Source of the DNA: Alphaproteobacteria bacterium UBA6189 | GTDB lineage: Bacteria > Pseudomonadota > Alphaproteobacteria > Rickettsiales > UBA3002 | Assembly: GCA_002422745.1 (NCBI GenBank) | Contig: DITH01000118.1 | Coordinates: 1 to 11,076, forward strand | DNA: 11,076 bases | Direction: 5' to 3' | In this document: in pieces, positions 7,533 to 11,076 of the stretch | How positions within the stretch are numbered: position 1 is the stretch's first letter | How the letters are laid out: every line of letters starts with the position of its first letter | Notes under the pieces: generated by a model | What the model was told of the DNA's origin: nothing | Seen by the model: the letters and a program-made list of their open reading frames with translations, nothing else | Databases searched by the model: none | Program-made: the position numbers and the translations under genes

Positions 7533-7940
7533 TTAGCGCAGCAGGCTGATCGTCTGGGTCAGCATTGCCTTGGAGGATTCAATTACGTTGAGGTTGGCCT
7601 CATAGCCTCGGCGTGCCTCGCGCATATCCATCATTTCCATGATCGTATTCACGTTCGGATACAAGACGTATCCTTCCGGATCGGCCATCGGGTGGCTGGG
7701 TTCGTAACGCAGGCTGAAGTCGCTGTTATCGGTGCCGATTTTGTTCACTTTCACCAATGTGGCCCCGGTTTCGCGGTCGAGCTCGTCTTTGAAGCTGACC
7801 GTCTGTCGGCGATAGGGCTGACTGCCATTGCGGCTGCCGACTGCTTCGGCATTGGCCACGTTCTGCGCGACGATTTTAAGCCGCTGCGACTGCGCCTGCA
7901 TGCCGGAGGCCGAGATTTGCATCGTATCCATTAAATCCAT
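7533..7940 (-). CDS. flgC: Flagellar proximal rod protein FlgC
   Basis: A 135-residue FlgC, a proximal rod subunit that assembles in the periplasm after type III export. It begins MDLMDTMQISASGMQAQSQRLKIVAQNVANAEA, the rod-protein N-terminal helix with the family ANS-like motif NVANAEA. A second FlgC mark is HPMADPEGYVLYPNVN near residue 82. The C-terminus (EARRGYEANLNVIESSKAMLTQTISLLR) is the conserved D1 helix. GGAG seven bases before the first ATG decides the start over the in-frame ATGs at codons 4 and 7. It lies ten bases after flgB. Confidence 0.97.
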   Translation of the reverse strand: MDLMDTMQISASGMQAQSQRLKIVAQNVANAEAVGSRNGSQPYRRQTVSFKDELDRETGATLVKVNKIGTDNSDFSLRYEPSHPMADPEGYVLYPNVNTIMEMMDMREARRGYEANLNVIESSKAMLTQTISLLR

Positions 7941-7950
7941 GGGTTAACTC

Positions 7951-8355
7951 CTAACGATTGCCGAGAGCGGAACGGTACATCTGGGTAAATTTGCGGTACA
8001 TCGAGCTCGTTAATTGGTAGTTCGAACCGGTTTCCGAAATTTTGGCCATTTCCTGTTCAAGCGATACGCTGTTGCCGGTGGGGGTCACTTCGAACCCATC
8101 GCGATTTTCGGCGCGGGCGAAAATGCCGCTGCCGTTATTACTGGCCAGATGTTTGCCCGAGGTGGTGCGCATCGAAAGGCGTTGGCCTTCCGCCGAGGCG
8201 AGGTCGCTAAAATTCACTTTTTTGAGATCCTGGCCTTTATAGCCGGGCGTATCGAGGTTCGCGACATTCTGCGCCAGCACCGATTGACGCTGGGTGAGGT
8301 AACGCATGTGCGTTTCCATCATTTTCATCAATGGAGGGGTAGCCGGACTCGCCAT
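7951..8355 (-). CDS. flgB: Flagellar proximal rod protein FlgB
   Basis: A 134-residue FlgB, the most proximal rod protein. The N-terminal region contains LTQRQSVLAQNVANLDTPGYKG, the standard FlgB/rod motif (NxANxDTPGY). The C-terminal helix (MAKISETGSNYQLTSSMYRKFTQMYRSALGNR) matches the family end. The open frame extends upstream to 8487, but those 44 codons cover the predicted promoter and do not look like FlgB. The start at 8355 has a strong Shine-Dalgarno (AAGGAAGGA) eight bases away. It is the first gene of the operon flgB-flgC-fliE-fliQ-fliR-flhB. The leader holds a sigma-54-type promoter, an upstream sigma-70-type promoter and a nested hairpin. Confidence 0.97.
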   Translation of the reverse strand: MASPATPPLMKMMETHMRYLTQRQSVLAQNVANLDTPGYKGQDLKKVNFSDLASAEGQRLSMRTTSGKHLASNNGSGIFARAENRDGFEVTPTGNSVSLEQEMAKISETGSNYQLTSSMYRKFTQMYRSALGNR

Positions 8356-8383
8356 CTGAATGTTCCTTCCTTCGGAGCGGATG

Positions 8384-8423
8384 CTTCCTTGCACGGAGTG
8401 TTTCCGTATAAAATGCAAGGAAG
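8384..8423 (-). promoter_or_regulatory. Nested inverted repeat in the flgB leader
   Basis: Outer arms of ten bases, CTTCCTTGCA (8384-8393 on the plus strand) and its exact reverse complement (8414-8423), enclose an inner hairpin with five-base arms ACGGA (8393-8397) and TCCGT (8403-8407). One outer arm is the -12 half of the sigma-54-type promoter. RNA started upstream of 8423 could fold the whole structure; RNA from the sigma-54 start near 8404 would lack one outer arm. Confidence 0.7.
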
Positions 8424-8430
8424 ATGCCAA
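8414..8430 (-). promoter_or_regulatory. Sigma-54-type promoter of the flgB operon
   Basis: On the minus strand TTGGCAT-CTTCC-TTGCA fits the RpoN consensus (TGGCAy-N5-TTGCw), with GG at -24 and GC at -12 exactly ten bases apart. The start would be near 8404, giving a leader of about 49 bases before flgB. Early basal-body operons are RpoN-dependent in Caulobacter and several other bacteria, so the position makes sense. An RpoN activator and its binding site were not identified. Confidence 0.75.
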
Positions 8431-8495
8431 ATTACCTACATGGTGCTTGCCGAGCGCTCGCCCTGGGGGAAGTGGGCTTCCCTCCAATTAAGTTC

Positions 8496-8524
8496 ATTAT
8501 AGGCAATTTATGCCTAGTGCGCAA
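8496..8524 (-). promoter_or_regulatory. Strong sigma-70-type promoter upstream of flgB
   Basis: On the minus strand TTGCGC (8519-8524), a 17-base spacer and a perfect TATAAT (8496-8501) are present. Transcription would begin near 8489 and give flgB a leader of about 134 bases that passes through the sigma-54 site and the nested hairpin. A perfect inverted repeat lies in the spacer and overlaps the -10. Confidence 0.65.
8500..8516. promoter_or_regulatory. Inverted repeat inside the sigma-70 promoter spacer (candidate operator)
   Basis: TAGGCA-ATTTA-TGCCTA is a perfect six-base palindrome with a five-base centre, lying between the -35 and -10 elements of the promoter at 8496-8524. A dimeric repressor bound here would block that promoter. 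The regulator is unknown; I do not recognise the sequence as a named operator. Confidence 0.5.
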
Positions 8525-8557
8525 CAAAAATAAATACTGGAGGGGGTGTGCCCGTTA

Positions 8558-8577
8558 TGGTATGTGGATGAGTACCA
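8558..8577 (+). promoter_or_regulatory. Candidate CsrA-binding hairpin in the csrA leader
   Basis: TGGTA (8558-8562) and TACCA (8573-8577) form a five-base stem around a ten-base loop TGTGGATGAG. The loop carries GGA at 8566-8568, within GUAUGUGGAUGA, which resembles the CsrA consensus RUACARGGAUGU. It lies about 30 bases upstream of the csrA start, suggesting autoregulation. No convincing csrA promoter was found in 8517-8606. Confidence 0.45.
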
Positions 8578-8606
8578 AGTAGGTCATCGCAGCACCAGTA
8601 GGTCTT

Positions 8607-8867
8607 ATGCTTTATTTGTCCCGCAAAATTGGCGAGTCGATCGTCATTAATAACTCCATCGAGCTTACGGTTGTCGAAGTACGCGGCAAGACCGTTAAGC
8701 TGGGGTTTGTTTTTCCGCCGGATGCCAACGTGCTGCGTAAAGAAATCTACGACAAAGTGATGGCAGAGAATATTGCCGCCGCCGGTTCCGGGGATCCTGC
8801 AGATGATTTCATGGATGCGGAGTTCGATTTCTCGCATCTCGATGGCCCACCCACGGATACACGCTGA
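8607..8867 (+). CDS. csrA: Carbon storage regulator CsrA with an acidic C-terminal extension
   Basis: An 86-residue CsrA/RsmA protein, a dimeric RNA-binding regulator that recognises GGA motifs in leaders and controls translation or stability. Residues 1-55 (MLYLSRKIGESIVINNSIEL onward) align with the whole family. The RNA-contacting Leu4 and Arg44 are conserved, and the usual LGI-APK segment reads LGFVFPPDA. Residues 56-86 form an extra tail rich in Asp, Glu, Pro and Gly (DDFMDAEFDFSHLD), beyond the 61 residues of E. coli CsrA. The Shine-Dalgarno is weak, as is common for csrA genes under autoregulation. Its TGA shares one base with the next start, so it is coupled to the FlhB-like gene. It heads an operon with fliO and fliP, placing CsrA in flagellar control, as known in several bacteria. 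Confidence 0.93.
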   Translation: MLYLSRKIGESIVINNSIELTVVEVRGKTVKLGFVFPPDANVLRKEIYDKVMAENIAAAGSGDPADDFMDAEFDFSHLDGPPTDTR

Positions 8868-9223
8868 TGGTAGATCGCACGCCGCCGCACGACCCCACGA
8901 TCGATATCACCGATACGCCCGTCACACCGAAAGCAGGCGAGCCGCCTGTCGTGCAAAAAGCCGTGGCATTAAGTTACGACCGCGCGGAGGATGATGCGCC
9001 ACGTGTGGTTGCCAGTGGTAAAGGCGCCATTGCCGAGCAGATTTTGCAGGTAGCGTTCGATCGCGGCATTAAGGTGCGCGAGGATGCGGAGCTGGTGGAA
9101 ATTCTTTCACTGGTCGAGGTGGATTCAGCGATTCCGCTCGAAGCGTTCGCAGCGGTTGCCGAAATCCTTGCCTATGTGTATCAGGCTAATGCCGGTGCGA
9201 AACAACGTAGCCTGAAAGAATAA
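8867..9223 (+). CDS. Stand-alone FlhB C-terminal-domain-like protein
   Basis: A 118-residue protein whose residues 31-107 resemble the cytoplasmic domain of FlhB after its cleavage site. KAVALSYDRAEDDAPRVVAS parallels the YSVALKYDPKTMPAPKVVAM region of the full FlhB in this window. IPLEAFAAVAEILAYVYQAN parallels IPVEHYQAVAKVIGYVYKLK. There are no membrane segments and no NPTH autocleavage motif. The first 30 residues are Pro/Thr/Asp-rich and probably disordered. Similar short proteins exist elsewhere (for example YlqH of Bacillus), where they can partly stand in for the FlhB C-domain; I infer a role at the export gate. The ATG shares one base with the csrA stop, and the gene lies two bases before the next one. 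Not a truncated copy of the local flhB, since sequence identity is modest. Confidence 0.82.
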   Translation: MVDRTPPHDPTIDITDTPVTPKAGEPPVVQKAVALSYDRAEDDAPRVVASGKGAIAEQILQVAFDRGIKVREDAELVEILSLVEVDSAIPLEAFAAVAEILAYVYQANAGAKQRSLKE

Positions 9224-9225
9224 GC

Positions 9226-9561
9226 ATGATCGATCAACCCACCCCGGAAACGCTGGCTGAAGGCCTCTATGCCGATATCCGCCAGTATATTGAGCATGCG
9301 ACCGAGCGGCTGGAAGCGGGCGAGTTGGTAGCGCTGGGTGATCTGAATACGCAAGTAGAAGAATTATGCGCCCGCATGACCGATTTGCGTTCCGACGCCG
9401 TGCAGCACTTTCTACCACGGCTGGAGGAACTGCGCATCGCGCTCGATAGTTTGCAGGCGCACATGCTCGAAGCCCGCGAAAAAGTGGCCGATGAAATCGC
9501 CGCTACCACGCAGCGGCAAAAAGCCAGCAGGGCTTACCGTACGCCGGAGGACAAAAAATAA
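9226..9561 (+). CDS. Unrecognised small helical protein in the fliO-fliP operon
   Basis: A 111-residue protein that I do not recognise. It is almost wholly predicted helix and rich in Glu, Ala, Leu and Arg, with heptad-like spacing of hydrophobics from about residue 20 to 100 (ATERLEAGELVALGDLNTQV, LEELRIALDSLQAHM). It lacks Pro, Gly-rich or membrane segments after the first ten residues and ends in a basic, polar tail (RTPEDKK). Size, fold type and location fit a cytosolic flagellar export chaperone of the FlgN/FliT kind or an export-apparatus accessory, but there is no motif to prove it. It starts two bases after the FlhB-like gene, and its TAA shares one base with the fliO start, so it is clearly part of the operon. 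The frame is supported by that overlap on both sides. Confidence 0.72.
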   Translation: MIDQPTPETLAEGLYADIRQYIEHATERLEAGELVALGDLNTQVEELCARMTDLRSDAVQHFLPRLEELRIALDSLQAHMLEAREKVADEIAATTQRQKASRAYRTPEDKK

Positions 9562-9842
9562 TGGAAATGGTGGATTACAGTCGTTTTGCCCTGTCACTGG
9601 CCTTTGTGGTCGGGTTGATCTGGGTGATTGCGTATGGCATGCGCCATTTCGGGCTCGACAAACGGCTGCGGGGCGCTACGGGGCAGGCGGGGCGCCTGCA
9701 GGTGGTGGATGTGATGTATCTCGACCCGCGGCGCAAGCTTGTATTGGCGCGTGCGGATGCTCGCGAATACCTGCTCATTGTGGCGGGCGATACCGTAACC
9801 GTCATTGACAAATTGACCGAGCCGAAGGAGCCGCATGCGTAA
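9561..9842 (+). CDS. fliO: Flagellar export assembly protein FliO
   Basis: A 93-residue FliO, a small inner-membrane protein that helps assemble the FliP ring of the export gate. One membrane helix spans about residues 9-27 (ALSLAFVVGLIWVIAYGMR). A cytoplasmic domain follows with LQVVDVMYLDPRRKLVLARAD and YLLIVAGDTVTVID, matching the FliO pattern 'L-x-V-x-x-x-x-L-D-x-R-R-x-L-V-L-x-x-x'. Length is at the short end of the family. GGAGG ten bases upstream serves the first ATG; a second in-frame ATG is codon 3. It overlaps fliP by eight bases. The position directly before fliP supports the name. Confidence 0.9.
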   Translation: MEMVDYSRFALSLAFVVGLIWVIAYGMRHFGLDKRLRGATGQAGRLQVVDVMYLDPRRKLVLARADAREYLLIVAGDTVTVIDKLTEPKEPHA

Positions 9843-10569
9843 ATTATTTGCATCCTTAAGCCTGTTCTCGCTGGCCAGTCTGCTGCCGCAACTGGCGCTG
9901 GCGCAGAGTATCTCCATCGACGCGGGCGACGGCAGCCCCACTGCACGCATCATCCAGATGGTGGTGCTCGTCACCATCATCAGCCTTGCGCCCTCCATCC
10001 TGATGATGATGACGTCGTTCTTGCGGGTGGTGATCGTTTTATCGTTCGTACGCTCGGCGATCGGCACACAGAATACCCCGCCCAACCAGGTGCTGGTGGC
10101 GCTGGCGATGTTTCTTACCTTTTTCATAATGGCACCCACATTCCAGGCTTCCTACGATAACGGTATCAAACCCTGGATCGAGGAGCAGGTCGACGAGCAG
10201 GAAGGGGTTCGCCTGGCCGCCGAGCCGTTTCATGAATTCATGATGGCCCATGTGCGCGAGAAAGATTTGCGCCTGTTCATGGATATGCAGGATACCAAGG
10301 TGGAGGCACCTGAGGATACCCCCTATCAGGTATTAATTCCCGCCTTCATGATTAGCGAATTGAAACGCGCCTTTGAAATCGGATTCCTGATTTTCGTGCC
10401 GTTCCTCATTATCGACATGGTGGTAGCCAGTATCCTGATGGCGATGGGGATGATGATGCTGCCGCCGGTAGTGATTTCGCTGCCGTTCAAAATCGTCTTT
10501 TTCGTGCTGGTCGATGGCTGGTACATGATCGCCGGGTCGCTGGTGCGCTCCTTCGGCGGGGAGGGGTAA
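9835..10569 (+). CDS. fliP: Flagellar export gate protein FliP
   Basis: A complete 244-residue FliP, the main pore-forming subunit of the flagellar type III export gate. Residues 1-23 form a cleavable signal peptide (ending LALA before QS), typical of FliP. The conserved first membrane region contains SFLRVVIVLSFVRSAIGTQNTPPNQVL. The periplasmic part spans about 100-165. The C-terminal signature PAFMISELKRAFEIGFLIFVPFLIIDMVVASILMAMGM, followed by PPVVISLPFKIVFFVLVDGW, is nearly invariant in the family. AAGGAG just before the ATG gives a strong start inside the end of fliO. FliO, FliP and the divergent FliQ/FliR/FlhB complete the gate. Confidence 0.98.
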   Translation: MRKLFASLSLFSLASLLPQLALAQSISIDAGDGSPTARIIQMVVLVTIISLAPSILMMMTSFLRVVIVLSFVRSAIGTQNTPPNQVLVALAMFLTFFIMAPTFQASYDNGIKPWIEEQVDEQEGVRLAAEPFHEFMMAHVREKDLRLFMDMQDTKVEAPEDTPYQVLIPAFMISELKRAFEIGFLIFVPFLIIDMVVASILMAMGMMMLPPVVISLPFKIVFFVLVDGWYMIAGSLVRSFGGEG

Positions 10570-10575
10570 CGTAGT

Positions 10576-10857
10576 ATGGCTGGTATTTTACGCCGTATCC
10601 TGGTGCTGTTCGGCACGATTTTGATGCTTGGCATAGCGCTATGGGCTTCGGTGACCATCGTTGCCATTCTGATGATTGTGGGGGGGATTGCCATTCTGGT
10701 CTATGCGGCGCGGCAATTTCTTACCAGCAAGGGTATTCTCAACCCGCGCCCTGGCGTGCCGATGGAAGAAAGCCCGGCCGATATCACCGTGATCGAGGGT
10801 GAATTCGAGCAGGTAGAGAATCCGATGATTCGTGAATCGGAAAAAACGCGCGACTAA
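10576..10857 (+). CDS. Small inner-membrane protein of unknown function downstream of fliP
   Basis: A 93-residue protein that I do not recognise. Residues 8-46 are almost continuously hydrophobic (ILVLFGTILMLGIALWASVT then IVAILMIVGGIAILVYAARQ), long enough for a hairpin of two membrane helices. The short N-terminus is basic (RR) and would stay inside. The C-terminal half (47-93) is soluble and acidic, with DITVIEGEFEQVE. There is no signal peptide cleavage site. It begins six bases after the fliP stop, with GGAGGGG about ten bases upstream, and is the last gene before the groEL terminator, so it is co-transcribed with fliP. A link to the flagellar gate is suggested only by position. Confidence 0.72.
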   Translation: MAGILRRILVLFGTILMLGIALWASVTIVAILMIVGGIAILVYAARQFLTSKGILNPRPGVPMEESPADITVIEGEFEQVENPMIRESEKTRD

Positions 10858-10888
10858 GCAGCCCTTCCCTTTTGCCCTTAGCCATTGC

Positions 10889-10905
10889 GGATAGACGAAC
10901 TATCC
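10889..10905 (+). other. Small hairpin after the fliP operon
   Basis: GGATAG-ACGAA-CTATCC is a perfect six-base stem with a five-base loop, 31 bases after the last stop of the operon. No T run follows, so it is not a standard intrinsic terminator. It may protect the 3' end or contribute to termination with the larger structure next to it. Confidence 0.35.
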
Positions 10906-10961
10906 CGCCGCATGCCCGCGAAGGCGTGCATCCGTACATGCCGAAGGGAAAGATGCGGCGG
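10905..10961. repeat. Inverted repeat with a nested palindrome between the fliP operon and groEL
   Basis: CCGCCGCAT (10905-10913) and its exact reverse complement ATGCGGCGG (10953-10961) flank a 39-base interior. That interior includes an imperfect palindrome around CCGCGAAGGCG (10910-10933). The centre resembles short GC-rich intergenic palindromes repeated in many alphaproteobacterial genomes, but only one copy is in view, so repetitiveness is not shown. Confidence 0.4.
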
Positions 10962-10962
10962 C

Positions 10963-10998
10963 AAAAAAGAAAGGCTGCGGATTGCTCCGCAGCCTTTC
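10963..10998 (-). terminator. Rho-independent terminator of groEL
   Basis: A perfect 12-base stem, GAAAGGCTGCGG (10969-10980) with its reverse complement (10987-10998), has a six-base loop. In the minus direction it is followed by six T residues (10963-10968). It lies about 58 bases downstream of the groEL stop. In the plus direction no T run follows, so it is oriented for groEL. Confidence 0.92.
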
Positions 10999-11011
10999 GG
11001 GTCATAGTGTT

Positions 11012-11043
11012 CTGCCGAATGCAACAGGCGTTGCTTCGGGCAG
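11012..11043 (-). other. Imperfect hairpin in the groEL 3' untranslated region
   Basis: CTGCCGAATGCAAC and GTTGCTTCGGGCAG pair over about 13 bases with two single-base bulges and a four-base loop. It lies between the groEL stop and its terminator, with no T run on either side. It may stabilise the transcript end. Confidence 0.4.
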
Positions 11044-11055
11044 GGGATGAGGCGA

Positions 11056-11076
11056 TTAGAAGTCCATACCGCCCAT
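11056..11076 (-). CDS. groEL: GroEL chaperonin, last six codons (runs off the window)
   Basis: The minus strand reads MGGMDF then TAA. This is the end of the Gly-Gly-Met repeat tail that closes the chains of most GroEL proteins, where it projects into the folding cavity. Only these codons are present. A strong intrinsic terminator follows 58 bases downstream. The call rests on a short but distinctive motif. Confidence 0.82.
   Translation of the reverse strand: MGGMDF

Noticed and set aside
8442..8460. GG-N10-GC on the plus strand as a sigma-54 promoter for csrA
   Set aside because: Spacing fits, but flanking bases (TGGTG and GAGC in place of TGGCA and TTGC) are poor and the minus-strand site at 8414-8430 is far better.
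8356..8487. Upstream extension of the flgB frame by 44 codons
   Set aside because: The extra residues do not match FlgB, would span the sigma-54-type promoter, and the strong Shine-Dalgarno belongs to the ATG at 8355.
8356..8606. CtrA boxes (TTAA-N7-TTAA) in the divergent flagellar control region
   Set aside because: TTAA occurs near 8487-8491, but no second half-site lies at the right distance.
10969..10998. The groEL terminator hairpin acting as a full terminator for the plus-strand fliP operon
   Set aside because: No T run follows in the plus direction; it may slow polymerase, but it is not an intrinsic terminator on that strand.

Overview
The window reads as the chromosome of a flagellated alphaproteobacterium of moderately high GC. 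The evidence is an alphaproteobacterial-type LexA box (GTTC-N7-GTTC) in front of recA, a CckA-type cell-cycle phosphorelay kinase directly downstream of flhB, a sigma-54-type flagellar promoter, and an alphaproteobacterial-looking RecA and prepilin-like protein. I cannot place it to genus. There are no insertion sequences, tRNAs, rRNAs, CRISPR arrays or prophage genes, and no gene-free stretch exceeds about 250 bases.

Layout. Bases 1-2159, minus strand, hold the 5' end of alaS, the complete recA with its SOS-type promoter, and a type IV prepilin-like gene. Bases 2205-4784, minus strand, hold CckA as two adjacent reading frames: a membrane/PAS half and a PAS-kinase-receiver half. They are in the same frame and separated by one TAA, with a Shine-Dalgarno sequence overlapping the stop. 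Bases 4895-8355, minus strand, hold a flagellar early operon in the order flgB-flgC-fliE-fliQ-fliR-flhB. Its leader has a sigma-54-type promoter, an upstream sigma-70-type promoter and a nested hairpin. Bases 8607-10857, plus strand, hold a divergent, tightly overlapping operon: csrA, a stand-alone FlhB C-domain-like gene, an unrecognised helical protein, fliO, fliP and a small membrane protein. Bases 10858-11076 hold the intergenic region, the groEL terminator and the last codons of groEL (minus strand).

How the genes fit together. FliP, FliQ, FliR, FlhB and FliO form or assemble the membrane part of the flagellar type III export gate. FliE, FlgB and FlgC are its first rod substrates. CsrA is a post-transcriptional regulator likely to act on the leaders in the 8356-8606 divergent region, including its own. 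CckA normally feeds phosphate to the CtrA pathway, which in many alphaproteobacteria controls motility genes.

I see no wholly new multi-gene system. The points most worth a second look are the split CckA, the two-promoter flgB leader with a possible anti-Shine-Dalgarno switch, the csrA leader hairpin with a loop GGA, and the FlhB C-domain-like protein translationally coupled to CsrA.
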